NCBI GenBank assembly: GCA_049509675.1
Contig: JBEKZQ010000042.1
Location: 1 to 19,303 of the forward strand
Source of the DNA: JBEKZQ01 sp049509675
Lineage (GTDB): Bacteria; Planctomycetota; Planctomycetia; Pirellulales; Thermoguttaceae
Reading direction: 5' to 3'
Length of the DNA stretch: 19,303 bases
Shown here: in pieces, positions 1 to 7,271 of the stretch
How the letters are laid out: each line of letters starts with the position of its first letter
How positions within the stretch are numbered: the first letter of the stretch is position 1
Made by a program: the position numbers and the translations under genes
The notes under the pieces: model-generated
The model's input: the letters and a program-made list of their open reading frames with translations, nothing else
The model's database searches: none
What the model was told of the DNA's origin: nothing

Positions 1-1187
1 GGCCCCCGCCATAGCCACGCCAGCAGCCCGGCCACGCTCAGCAGCCACATGGGCGTGAGCGAGAAGATGCCGTGGTGGCCGACCAGGACGTGCAGGGCGT
101 ATCGCGGCGGCGACGGTTCGCCCACGTCGATCCCCTGCCGGTTGGTCCAATAGCTTTGCACAGTCTGGCCGTTGCGCTGGTAGGAATAATCGTACCAATT
201 GTCGCCCTCGTCGCGGTGCAGGTAAGGCGGCTTCAGGCTATGATGGGCGATCCAATTGGTGCCGAAAAAAGCCACGGTCACCAGGGCGGCCGCCGGCAGG
301 TAAGCCAGCAGCGTCGGCCATGGCGCCTTCCACAACAAGGCCAGGCTGATTACCGCCAGCAGCGACAAGGCAGGCAGTTCATCGCTGACCATCAGCGCGC
401 CGCACAGCCCGGCCAGGGCAAGGAGCGGCCAGCGACTCTGGTCGTCCCACCAGATCCGCTCGGCCGCGCACAGCAGCACGGCGGCACAGGCGGCCGCCGG
501 CAGATGATTGTTGATGGTGATGGCGAAGGTGCTTAAGAAAGTGCCGAACACGGCGGCCGCCATCGCGAACATCCGCCCCCAGTCGCTTGTGCCCAGCCGT
601 TCGATCAGCCCGGCCAGTGCCAGGAAAAAGACCAGCAGGCTGAGGACGTTGATCGAAAGGATCATGAAGCGGCCGATCTCGAAAGGATGGGCGGCGAGCG
701 TCCGGCCGGTCAGGCGGTAGATCAGCCAGTACGGGCCCGCCATGAGCGTGGACATTAGCGGCGGCTTGCTGGAATAGAGATGGCCCCCGTGTTTGACCAT
801 GTCGATGGTGTCCCAGCCCGGTTGTTGGATTACCTTATCGATGGCATAGGGTGCGCCGTCGACGCGCATTTCGGGCTCGACCAGTGCGCGAACGGCGCAC
901 CAACGGCTGCGATCGTTGGCGCTTAGGAACGGCCGCCGCATGGCCAGCGCGGCCGGCAACCGCGCTTTCTCGGCCTCCAATGCCTGTTCCAACTCGCGGC
1001 CGGCAATGCCTTGCTTCTGCAAGACCAGCTTCAGCTCGTTAAGCCGTTTCTTCACCAGGTAGTCCTGTACGGCCGTACGGTCGACGGCGTCCAGCGCCAG
1101 GATCCGCCCCATGACCGAGCCGAGGCCGACCACGATCAACAGGCAGTAAACAGTGCCACGCAGCGTGCGCGCGGAGTCGTCGGACAT
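1..1187 (-). CDS. GT39-like polytopic membrane glycosyltransferase, N-terminal part (3' end outside window)
   Basis: An open frame runs leftward from an ATG at 1187 to the window edge without a stop, giving about 395 residues of N-terminus. A signal-anchor helix lies near residues 10-27, followed by a basic, coiled-looking extracytoplasmic stretch. The motif YSSKPPLMSTLMAG and the preceding FLSANDRSRW and TIDMVKH segments resemble the first extracytoplasmic loop of GT-C (ArnT/PMT, GT39-type) enzymes, where acidic residues handle a lipid-phosphate sugar donor. Several hydrophobic helices follow. By family it would transfer sugar from a polyprenyl-phosphate carrier to an envelope acceptor; the substrate cannot be told. 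The GT2 gene upstream could supply the donor. The start is odd: a TAATCCC heptamer array abuts the ATG, leaving no purine-rich ribosome site, and it carries an in-frame TAA, so no earlier start is possible. Many such planctomycete proteins are annotated only as hypothetical. Confidence 0.75.
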   Translation of the reverse strand, partial: MSDDSARTLRGTVYCLLIVVGLGSVMGRILALDAVDRTAVQDYLVKKRLNELKLVLQKQGIAGRELEQALEAEKARLPAALAMRRPFLSANDRSRWCAVRALVEPEMRVDGAPYAIDKVIQQPGWDTIDMVKHGGHLYSSKPPLMSTLMAGPYWLIYRLTGRTLAAHPFEIGRFMILSINVLSLLVFFLALAGLIERLGTSDWGRMFAMAAAVFGTFLSTFAITINNHLPAAACAAVLLCAAERIWWDDQSRWPLLALAGLCGALMVSDELPALSLLAVISLALLWKAPWPTLLAYLPAAALVTVAFFGTNWIAHHSLKPPYLHRDEGDNWYDYSYQRNGQTVQSYWTNRQGIDVGEPSPPRYALHVLVGHHGIFSLTPMWLLSVAGLLAWLWRG

Positions 1188-1335
1188 GGGATTAGGGATT
1201 AGGGATTAGGGATTAGGGATTAGGGATTAGAGTCTGAGGTCGGGGTTTTGCGTTATGCGAAATTGTATGTGAATACGGATTTTTCGAGGTTGCGTTGCGT
1301 GTCTTCCAATCGCTAATCCCTAATCCCCAATCCCC
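1188..1335. repeat. GGGATTA heptamer array with inverted partial copy
   Basis: Six perfect tandem copies of GGGATTA plus one base occupy 1188-1230. Three inverted heptamers (TAATCCC, TAATCCC, CAATCCC) occupy 1314-1334. The arms are complementary over 22 bases with one mismatch, which becomes a G-U pair in the leftward mRNA; 15 bp are perfect in DNA. The spacer of about 82 bp has no recognisable content. The inverted arm supplies the last codons (GIGD) and TAG stop of the GT2 gene, while the array touches the start codon of the next gene. Because seven is not a multiple of three, three or more copies place stops in every frame on both strands. It resembles the short tandemly repeated heptamers (STRR) known from cyanobacteria in form, not in sequence. 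Confidence 0.9.
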
Positions 1336-2291
1336 TTTTTTTCCGGCGGCGTGCGCTGGGCGATCGAGTACGATTTGTTTCCCGGACTGTGGTTCGCCAC
1401 GAACAACTCGGCCAGGATGCCGATCGACATCAACTGGCCTCCGAACAGGATCAGGCCGACCGCATAGACCAGCGCCGGGCGTTGGTGCAGGGGCGTGAGA
1501 TGGAGGTCCGGGCAAAACTGCGACGCCATCCAATAGCCGGTCAAGTACAAGAGCACCAGCAGGCCCAAGAAGAACGATCCCAGGCCGAGCGTGCCCAGCA
1601 CGTGTTGCGGACGCTGCCCGAAACCGGTAATGAACTTGACCGTCAGGAGATCGAGAAAACCTTTGACGAACCTGCTCACGCCGTACTTCGAGTGGCCGAA
1701 GCGGCGTGGGCGGTGATGGACCGGCACTTCACCCACGCGGAATCCGCGCCCGGCCGCCAACACCGGCACGAAACGGTGCAACTCGCCGTATACGCGGACC
1801 TCGCGGAGCACTTCGCGGCGGTAACACTTCATGCCGCAATTGTGATCGTGCAGCTTGACGCCTGTCAACATGCTCACCAGGCAGTTGAAGACCCGCGACG
1901 GAAAGACTTTGTGCCACGGATCGTGACGCACCTTCTTCCAGCCGCTCACGACATCGAAACCCTTCTCCGCCTCGGCCAGCAAGCGGGGGATTTCCTGGGG
2001 ATCGTCTTGCAGATCGGCATCCATGGTCACGACCCACTCGCCTTGGGCCTGCTCGAAGGCGGCACTCAAGGCCGCCGCCTTGCCGAAGTTGCGGCGGAAG
2101 CGGATGCCGCTGACGCGGGGGTCTGCCGCGGCCAGCCGGGAGATCACGCTCCACGTGCCATCGGTCGAACCATCGTCGACGAAGATGACCTCCATCGCAT
2201 AGCCTTGGGCGGCCGCCACGGCCGATAGCTCGTCGTACAACAGGTTGAGGCTGTCGGCCTCGTTGAAGACCGGAATGACAATGGAAAGCAT
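1320..2291 (-). CDS. Family 2 glycosyltransferase, GtrB/dolichyl-phosphate mannosyltransferase-like
   Basis: The product is 323 residues. A GT-A domain spans about 1-220, with IVIPVFNE at 4-11, the nucleotide-binding FVDDGSTDGT at 37-46, NFGKAAALSAA at 68-78 and the metal-binding DADLQDDP at 91-98. HNCGMKCYRREVL (150-162) and FGHSKYG (198-204) are typical of the DPM1/GtrB branch. Two hydrophobic helices follow at about 231-254 and 272-297, as in bacterial GtrB proteins. The expected role is transfer of a sugar from a nucleotide sugar to undecaprenyl phosphate at the cytoplasmic face of the inner membrane. An ATG at 2312 is also in frame, but the ATG at 2291 starts directly at MLSIVIPVFNE and has GAGGG upstream, so it is preferred. 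The LPG-synthase-TM gene ends 43 bp upstream, suggesting cotranscription. The C-terminal GIGD and stop derive from a heptamer repeat. Confidence 0.9.
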   Translation of the reverse strand: MLSIVIPVFNEADSLNLLYDELSAVAAAQGYAMEVIFVDDGSTDGTWSVISRLAAADPRVSGIRFRRNFGKAAALSAAFEQAQGEWVVTMDADLQDDPQEIPRLLAEAEKGFDVVSGWKKVRHDPWHKVFPSRVFNCLVSMLTGVKLHDHNCGMKCYRREVLREVRVYGELHRFVPVLAAGRGFRVGEVPVHHRPRRFGHSKYGVSRFVKGFLDLLTVKFITGFGQRPQHVLGTLGLGSFFLGLLVLLYLTGYWMASQFCPDLHLTPLHQRPALVYAVGLILFGGQLMSIGILAELFVANHSPGNKSYSIAQRTPPEKKGIGD

Positions 2292-2334
2292 TACTTGGAC
2301 GCCCTCACCCACATCTTTGCGGGGTTAGTATATG

Positions 2335-3300
2335 TCAAGCGGAGGCATCAGGCGAGGTCGGTGTGACTGTTGGCCGCGTGAAGTATAGGATACCCGAAAT
2401 CGCCAGTTCCGCCACCAGCCATACCAATCGCAGCAGGACCGCGGCGGAAATCGCAGTCGTCCCGCCGTATTGGGGGGAAAGCAGTTCGGCCACGATCGCC
2501 TCGCGGGTGACCGCGCCGCCGGGGATCATGGAGACGAAACCGCCGACCACGCCGAGGGCCACGGCAGCCACGTCCAGCGAGAACTGTCGGATCAAGTCGG
2601 TCTGGGCGGCAATGCCCATTGTGCGGAGGGCCGCCCACAGACTGGCGCCCATGAGGGCCCAGCCCACCAGCAAGCCCAGCCAGCCGGCCAGCAGGGTTTT
2701 GTAGCTCAATCGGGCCAGTTGCTCGATGACTGCGGGGTTCGCCCGGCCCACGCTCCCCCAGCGGGCCAGACGGGAAAAGACCGGCGGCAAGGTCGGCAGT
2801 CCGGCCACGGCGAGCACGGCCAGCGAGGCCCACAGCAGCGGTCCGCGTTGGGCCAGCCCCAGGGCCAGGATGGCGGCGGCCAGCAACGCCCCCACCGACA
2901 TCATCGTCAAGGTGGAGAGGAATACGCCGGCCACGGCCGGCCCGGTTTCGACCCGCTGGCTGCGGATCAGCCCGGTCCGCAGGACAACGACCAGGGCTTT
3001 GCCGGGCACATACTTGCCCAAGTGGCCGATGTAATAGGCCCGCAACGTTTCGCTCAAGCGGGGCCGCTGGCCCAGGGCGATGAGGATGCGGTGCCAAAAA
3101 AGCCCTTCCGGCAAGATGCCCAGCAGGTACAGGCAGCCGGAGACGGCCAGCCAGCTCGGCGCGAGCGACAGCGGGCGGCGGCCCAGATCGGCCAGGGCCT
3201 TTGCAATCGTGCCCCGAATGAACCACACGACCAGGGCCACGATCAACAGTTTGACCGCAGCCCAAAGCCATTTGCGCGAAGAATTCTCCGATGGTTGCAC
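2335..3300 (-). CDS. Lysylphosphatidylglycerol synthase TM-domain family (flippase-like) membrane protein
   Basis: From the GTG at 3300 the product is 321 residues, close to the usual 300-340 of this family (UPF0104/AglD-like). About seven or eight hydrophobic helices are seen, starting at 12-30. Family landmarks are YYIGHLGKYVPGKA (89-102), with an Arg at 108, and GFVSMIPGGAVTREAIVAELL (254-274). These correspond to the conserved PxRxGE-like and IPGGxGxRE segments. Members of this fold in glycan clusters are thought to act in lipid-linked sugar transport or transfer; the exact activity here is unknown. The same frame is open up to an ATG at 3483, but that extension is hydrophilic, low in family character and covered by a REP-like hairpin (3420-3495), so it is judged noncoding. 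GTG 3300 has only a weak GGGA upstream. Confidence 0.82.
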   Translation of the reverse strand: MQPSENSSRKWLWAAVKLLIVALVVWFIRGTIAKALADLGRRPLSLAPSWLAVSGCLYLLGILPEGLFWHRILIALGQRPRLSETLRAYYIGHLGKYVPGKALVVVLRTGLIRSQRVETGPAVAGVFLSTLTMMSVGALLAAAILALGLAQRGPLLWASLAVLAVAGLPTLPPVFSRLARWGSVGRANPAVIEQLARLSYKTLLAGWLGLLVGWALMGASLWAALRTMGIAAQTDLIRQFSLDVAAVALGVVGGFVSMIPGGAVTREAIVAELLSPQYGGTTAISAAVLLRLVWLVAELAISGILYFTRPTVTPTSPDASA

Positions 3301-3419
3301 TGGTGCGTCGTCCCGTAGGTCACGGCGTTGTCGAGGGTTGGTTCCCCCGTTGCCATTGTGATGGCAGCGATGCCGCTTGGCAAGCGATGGGAAGGAAAAC
3401 GCAGGAGAACTGCAAAGTC

Positions 3420-3495
3420 GGGGTCTGGTCCATTTTTCGGCTGATAGGCATTGCCATTTGGCCGAACTCGTGACCGAAAACATGGACCTGACCCC
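3420..3495. repeat. REP-like hairpin element
   Basis: Two arms, 3420-3440 and 3474-3495, are inverted copies of each other with one mismatch and one single-base insertion. Each reads GGGGTCNGGTCCAT followed by a T run and CGG. The spacer is 33 bp. The element sits in the intergenic space between the divergent LPG-TM and PEP mutase-family genes. Paired GGTCC-type palindromes like this are typical of REP/BIME elements mobilised by REP-associated tyrosine transposases, but no such transposase is in the window. Confidence 0.75.
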
Positions 3496-3620
3496 TTCGC
3501 GTCAGCGGAAACGGCGTCGATGAGACGCTTCGGGCAGGCGCACCATAGAGGATCGCAGAGGCGGTTACCCAGGCGATGACATTCAACTTTCTCACCCTCT
3601 GCGGTGAGTCCTAAAACAGA

Positions 3621-3650
3621 TTGACAGCGGGAGTTCCCGACGCGCAAAAT
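3621..3650 (+). promoter_or_regulatory. Sigma70-type promoter for the PEP mutase-family gene
   Basis: A perfect TTGACA (3621-3626) is followed after 18 bp by CAAAAT (3645-3650), four of six matches to TATAAT. Transcription would begin near 3657. The -10 box overlaps the upstream in-frame ATG at 3649, which would therefore lie outside the transcript. This supports the downstream GTG start. Confidence 0.55.
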
Positions 3651-3680
3651 GGAGAACGTCCGCAGGCCGACAGTTTCAAC

Positions 3681-3693
3681 GGGAGGCACGTTC
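3681..3693 (+). promoter_or_regulatory. Ribosome binding site that decides the GTG start at 3694
   Basis: GGGAGG at 3681-3686 lies seven bases before GTG 3694. The alternative ATG at 3649 has its nearest GGGAG about 15 bases upstream, which is too far. Confidence 0.75.
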
Positions 3694-4557
3694 GTGACCA
3701 CTACACGGGTACAGCGCATCTTGGACGAGGTCGGCGCGATCGCTTTCGCCGGGGTGTTCGACACCTTGTCGGCGAAGCTCGCCCAGGACGTCGGTTTTCC
3801 GCTGGCCTTCGTCTCCGGCTATTCGGTCGCGGCCACGGCCATCGGCGAGCCCGATCTGGGTCTGCTCACGCAGACCGAAATGATCGAGCGGGCAAGGCGG
3901 ATCTGCATGAGCGTGCAGATTCCCATCATCGTCGACGCCGACACGGGCTACGGCAACCCGCTGAACGTGTACCGCACGGTACACGAGCTGATTGCGGCCG
4001 GGGCGGCCGGCTGCTTTCTCGAAGATCAGGTCTGGCCGAAGAAGTGCGGGCACATGCGCGGCAAGCGGGTGGTTGACCGCGAGGAGTATGTGCAGAAGAT
4101 CCGCGCGGCGGTGGAGGCCCGCGCCGGCCGGGATTTCTTCATCGTGGCCCGGACCGATGCCCTGGCGGTCGCCGGCATGGACGAGGCGGTGGACCGGATC
4201 GAAGCGGCGCGGGAAGCGGGGGCCGACGCCAGTTTTGTCGAGGCCCCCGGCTCGCTGGAGCAGCTTGCCGAGATCGGCCGCCGCCTGCCGGCGCCGATCG
4301 TCGCCAACATGATCGAAGGCGGCAAGACGCCGGTGTTGCCCCGCCAACAACTCGCCGACATGGGATTTCAACTGATCCTTTATCCTCTGGCCGGCTTGTT
4401 TGCCGCGGCCCGGGCGATCCATCGCATCTACGACACGCTGCGCCGCAACGGCACGACGCTGGGCGAGGAGTCGCCGCTGATGGAGTTTGCGGAGTTCAAT
4501 CGGCTGATCGGAGTCGAGGAGAAGTACGAGCTGGCTCGGCGGTTCGGCGTATCCTGA
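3694..4557 (+). CDS. Isocitrate lyase/PEP mutase superfamily enzyme (2-methylisocitrate lyase-like)
   Basis: From GTG the product is 287 residues, close to E. coli PrpB (296). The TIM-barrel landmarks are GVFDTLSAKLA (20-30), SGYSVAATAIGEPD (41-54), the metal-binding DADTGYGN (81-88), LEDQ (109-112), the active-loop KKCGH (116-120), ARTDA (152-156) and the C-terminal LYPLAGLFAA. The KKCGH loop with its Cys is the signature of C-C bond lyases such as isocitrate and methylisocitrate lyase. PEP mutases and phosphonopyruvate hydrolases lack it. Overall similarity is also high to proteins annotated as carboxyvinyl-carboxyphosphonate phosphorylmutase or oxaloacetate decarboxylase, so the substrate (2-methylisocitrate, another 2,3-substituted malate, or oxaloacetate) is uncertain. 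No prpC/prpD partner is nearby. It stands alone and is transcribed away from the glycan cluster, with its own promoter and strong ribosome site. Confidence 0.88.
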   Translation: MTTTRVQRILDEVGAIAFAGVFDTLSAKLAQDVGFPLAFVSGYSVAATAIGEPDLGLLTQTEMIERARRICMSVQIPIIVDADTGYGNPLNVYRTVHELIAAGAAGCFLEDQVWPKKCGHMRGKRVVDREEYVQKIRAAVEARAGRDFFIVARTDALAVAGMDEAVDRIEAAREAGADASFVEAPGSLEQLAEIGRRLPAPIVANMIEGGKTPVLPRQQLADMGFQLILYPLAGLFAAARAIHRIYDTLRRNGTTLGEESPLMEFAEFNRLIGVEEKYELARRFGVS

Positions 4558-4581
4558 AGGACTGCCCCGGGTGCCACGCCG

Positions 4582-4617
4582 CCCTCACCCCGACCCTCTC
4601 CCGGTGGGAGAGGGGGA
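4582..4617. repeat. CCCTCTCCC hairpin repeat, copy 1
   Basis: A 9-bp perfect stem CCCTCTCCC (4594-4602) and GGGAGAGGG (4606-4614) encloses the loop GGT. It is preceded by CCCTCACCCCGA and followed by GGGAC-like sequence. It lies 24 bp after the PEP mutase-family stop and could stop transcription there, though no T run follows. Two more copies flank the gap at 8914-9091. Confidence 0.85.
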
Positions 4618-4646
4618 CGATTTCAGAGGCTGATGCGGCGGCGCCC

Positions 4647-4851
4647 GGGTGCCAGGCTTGCCCGTGCTTCTTCTGATCGGCTCTCACGGCCGCGCATCGC
4701 CAACGCGGTTAAACTCTGGGAAAGGCCGACAGAAGTGGGCCGAGTGCGATGATCGCTGACTTCGATCTTCAGCGAGGGATGCGCGGAGAGCTTTCTGGCA
4801 ACTCAATGGTGCAAGAACCGGCAGGGAAGGGCACTGGCAAGCCTGGCACCC
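4647..4851. repeat. Widely spaced 21-nt inverted repeat pair
   Basis: The segments 4647-4667 and 4831-4851 are inverted copies matching at 20 of 21 positions; the core is GGGTGCCAGGCTTGCC. The 163 bp between them contains no credible gene. The arrangement looks like a small nonautonomous mobile element or two opposed copies of one dispersed repeat. No target-site duplication is obvious. A shorter GGGTGCCA also occurs at about 4569. Confidence 0.7.
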
Positions 4852-4859
4852 TTGTTCCA

Positions 4860-5318
4860 CAAGCTGAGAAGAGCGGTTGCCGCGATCGATCGTGCCCGGT
4901 CAACCGGAAGCCGAGAAGTCTCCGTTTCACCTGGTACAACCGTTAGGATGCGGTCGCGTCCGATTTACCGGCGCAGTGGGAAATAACGACAGATTTTGGG
5001 CAACCGGTCGGAAGCGATCTTCCGATTCCGAAGTTTCACTTCCTTACGGAATTGCGAGGTATTCCGATGAAGGAGCCCTATTTGCCCCGTCCGATACTTT
5101 GCCAGGTACACTTGAACTCGTGGTAGCGGAAAAAGGAGCGGAAGAAGGGGGCAATCAGCTTTTGTGCGCAGCGCGCGACGACCAATCTTGGGTCGGTGCG
5201 TGCTCACAACAGCAAGAGGTTTCCTGGTCCCTGTTCCACGCTCGCCAGGGGTTCTTGCAGAATTCTGGCATTGGTCGGACGGATCACACTACCAGCCGCA
5301 TGGATAGGAGCGTAGAAG
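4860..5318. other. Gene-free stretch before the porin; clustered TTCCG/CGGAA motifs
   Basis: No gene is supported between the PEP mutase-family gene and the porin. Within 5008-5066 there are five CGGAA/TTCCG pentamers, forming TCGGAAG-CGAT-CTTCCGA (7-bp stem, 5008-5025) and CGGAAT/ATTCCG (5047-5052 with 5061-5066). This could be a structured leader or a repeat remnant. No promoter with two good boxes was found. The porin ribosome site AGGAG lies at 5306-5310, eight bases before its ATG. Confidence 0.45.
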
Positions 5319-6734
5319 ATGAAGATACAATTTGCGACGATTGCAGCGATTGTGCTGGGCGTAACGATGATAGGTTTGAGGACGGAAGCCGCGGACGTGG
5401 CTGCTGCCTCCTTGAAAATGCCGGAGTTCGCCCGGCAAGACACCAACCTTCCCCAGGAGTTGGCTGCCAATGAGGAGGCGCAAGCCGCCCCTCCGGCCCC
5501 CGTTGCGGGAACGAGCGCCAAGCAACCCGCCGCGCAAGCGGCGACGCCGGCTGCCAGCGAGCCTGCCGCAACCGCCGCCGACTGTGCGGACAAGCCCTGG
5601 ACTCTTCCCGAGCCCTGCGCGCTGCAAGAACTGGGAATCAAGCAGTACGGCTGGCTCGAACAGGGAGCGACCTTCAATTCGCTCAGCCCGCGCGATCGTT
5701 GGAACGGCCCGGTGTTCACCAATGATCGCAGCAATGAGTACGAAATGAATCAGTTGTGGCTGGGTTGGGAGCGGCCCGTCAAGACCGACGGCTGCGGCTT
5801 TGACATTGGCGGGCGGATCGACCTGGTGTACGGGACGGACTGGCGCTACGGCGACTGCTACGGCCTGGAATCGCGCTTCGATGCGCCCCACGACTTCTAT
5901 GGAATGATCATTCCGCAGTTCTATCTGGAGACGGCCTACAACGACCTGACGGTGAAGACGGGCCATTACGCCCCATCGATCGGCTATGAGGTCGTGGCCG
6001 CGCCGGGCAACTTCTTCTACTCGCACTCGTATGCCCTGGGCTACTCCGAGCCCGTGCTGGTCACCGGCGTCCAAGCCGATTACAAGCTCAACGACAATTG
6101 GAACGTGATCGGCGGTTTCCATGAAGGCTTCAATCAGTTTGAGGACCTGAACGACAAGCTGCACTTCCTGGGCGGCCTGAAATGGCATAGCGACTGCAGC
6201 AAGACGAGCCTGTCCTTCATGACCGACGTGGGTCCCCAGGACCCGGCCGGTGAGAACGACCAGTACGTGTGCGTCACGGTGCTCAAACAGCAGATCGGCC
6301 CGAAATGGCTCTATGCGGCCGAGCAGTACTTGGGCGGCACCGAGCACGGCGACCCGAGCACCGGCGGATATGCCCGGTGGTACGGTTTGGACCAGTACCT
6401 GATCTACACCGTCAACAAGTGCTGGTCGTTTGGAACGCGCTTGGAATTCTTCCGCGACGAGGAAGGATCGCGGGTGGCCGGCGTGAGCAACTTGAGCGCC
6501 GAGTTCACGGGCACGCCCGGGTTCGGCTGGACGGGCGCGCCGGGGTTCGCCGGGACCTTTACCGAAGCCACCATCGGCTTGAATTGGCATCCCAACGCAA
6601 ACTTCATCCTGCGGCCCGAACTTCGTTGGGACTGCTACGACGGTTCCCGCAACCTTCAGAATCAACTACCCTTCGGCGACGGGAATCGCAGCAGCCAGTT
6701 CCTCTTCGCCACCGACTTGATCTTCACCTTCTGA
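5319..6734 (+). CDS. BBP2-like outer-membrane beta-barrel porin
   Basis: The product is 471 residues and begins with a Sec signal peptide (MKIQFATIAAIVLGVTMIGL, cleavage near TEA/A at 24-25). An Ala/Pro/Gln-rich linker spans about 49-88. The mature domain alternates polar and hydrophobic residues with frequent aromatics and Gly, and ends in FTF with C-terminal Phe, the usual outer-membrane sorting signal. WLEQGATFN, NQLWLGWERPV, the FYGMIIPQFYLETAYN strand and TVKTGHYAPSIGYEVVAAPGNFFYSHSY fit the BBP2 (OmpL-like putative beta-barrel porin-2, PF07642) family common in planctomycetes. It would be a diffusion channel of the outer membrane. Eight Cys residues (from 89 onward) are unusual for a porin. 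The start is set by AGGAG eight bases upstream. A strong hairpin follows the stop, so it is probably monocistronic. Confidence 0.87.
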   Translation: MKIQFATIAAIVLGVTMIGLRTEAADVAAASLKMPEFARQDTNLPQELAANEEAQAAPPAPVAGTSAKQPAAQAATPAASEPAATAADCADKPWTLPEPCALQELGIKQYGWLEQGATFNSLSPRDRWNGPVFTNDRSNEYEMNQLWLGWERPVKTDGCGFDIGGRIDLVYGTDWRYGDCYGLESRFDAPHDFYGMIIPQFYLETAYNDLTVKTGHYAPSIGYEVVAAPGNFFYSHSYALGYSEPVLVTGVQADYKLNDNWNVIGGFHEGFNQFEDLNDKLHFLGGLKWHSDCSKTSLSFMTDVGPQDPAGENDQYVCVTVLKQQIGPKWLYAAEQYLGGTEHGDPSTGGYARWYGLDQYLIYTVNKCWSFGTRLEFFRDEEGSRVAGVSNLSAEFTGTPGFGWTGAPGFAGTFTEATIGLNWHPNANFILRPELRWDCYDGSRNLQNQLPFGDGNRSSQFLFATDLIFTF

Positions 6735-6754
6735 GCGGGCAGGGTGAAAACGCT

Positions 6755-6799
6755 AACGCATCGGGGGCAGCAGAGACCGCTCTGCTGCCCCAGTGCGTT
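6755..6799 (+). terminator. Long-stem hairpin after the porin gene
   Basis: GGGGCAGCAGAG (6764-6775) and CTCTGCTGCCCC (6780-6791) form a perfect 12-bp stem with loop ACCG. An outer AACGCA/TGCGTT pair (6755-6760 with 6794-6799) extends it by 6 bp past a small internal loop. There is no T run. It begins 20 bp after the porin stop and may serve the convergent small gene too. Confidence 0.7.
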
Positions 6800-6835
6800 G
6801 CTGCGATCAACCCGGGACCGGCCGGTTCGCCGCCA

Positions 6836-7192
6836 TTACCGAAAGGGCGGATAACGGCCGAATTCCCACGAGGTCCGCGGCGCTACGCTCCACCCGCCGC
6901 CAGACATCGTGCCGGGCGCGTCGTACGTCGCCGCCGGGGGCGTCGCTGGCACGGCTTCCACCCCGGTTACCGGCTTGTACGTCTGATAGACCACCGGCCC
7001 CGAAGGCGCCGGGGCGACAGTCTGCGCCGCCGCCGTTGGCGCCGGGTTCGTCGCCGCATGGCAGGTCGAAGACGCGGGGTAGTAATAATACGCGTGGCCC
7101 CCGCGGAACCAGCCGGCTTCACTCGCCGAACTGCCGACCAACAGCACCAGGGCCGCACCGATCATCGTCGCATAGACTTGACAACATCTCAT
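6836..7192 (-). CDS. Small exported Pro/Ala/Tyr-rich protein, unknown function
   Basis: From ATG 7192 the product is 118 residues. A signal peptide (MRCCQVYATMIGAALVLLVG, cleavage near SEA/G at 26) is followed by GGHAYYYYP and a low-complexity Pro/Ala/Thr region with YQTYKPV. No domain was recognised. The start is chosen because GGGAG lies eight bases upstream and the signal peptide begins there; an in-frame ATG at 7240 adds only a poor leader. Short secreted proteins of this composition are frequent in planctomycetes. It converges on the porin. Alternatively it could be a non-conserved ORF, but the matched ribosome site and signal peptide favour a gene. Confidence 0.6.
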   Translation of the reverse strand: MRCCQVYATMIGAALVLLVGSSASEAGWFRGGHAYYYYPASSTCHAATNPAPTAAAQTVAPAPSGPVVYQTYKPVTGVEAVPATPPAATYDAPGTMSGGGWSVAPRTSWEFGRYPPFR

Positions 7193-7252
7193 TAGGCATA
7201 CTCCCAATTCTTCAAGCACGGGAAATTGAAAAAACATCATTTTGCTGCGCAG

Positions 7253-7271
7253 GCGCCAATAGATTTGGCGC
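7253..7271. repeat. GCGCCAA/TTGGCGC hairpin upstream of the small exported gene
   Basis: A perfect 7-bp stem, GCGCCAA (7253-7259) and TTGGCGC (7265-7271), encloses a 5-base loop TAGAT. It lies about 60 bp upstream of the ATG at 7192 and could be in its leader or an operator. The rest of 7193-7671 holds no supported gene. Confidence 0.5.

Noticed and set aside
1188..1230. Heptamer array considered as a CRISPR or telomere-like sequence
   Set aside because: There are no spacers, the unit is only 7 bp and the array is 43 bp within an apparent chromosomal gene cluster.
2313..2334. TTGACA followed immediately by TATACT on the minus strand upstream of the GT2 gene
   Set aside because: The two hexamers are adjacent with no spacer, so they cannot act together as a sigma70 promoter, and neither has a partner at the right distance.
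3301..3483. N-terminal extension of the LPG-TM protein from ATG 3483
   Set aside because: It is covered by a REP-like hairpin, has no family character, and the family length is met from GTG 3300.
4749..5473. Plus-strand open frames in the gap before the porin (4749-4946 and 4877-5473)
   Set aside because: They run across inverted repeats, have no ribosome site or domain, and the second overlaps the porin in another frame.
5289..6665. 458-codon open frame antisense to the porin
   Set aside because: The porin strand has a signal peptide, ribosome site and C-terminal Phe. The antisense product has none of these and no recognised domain.
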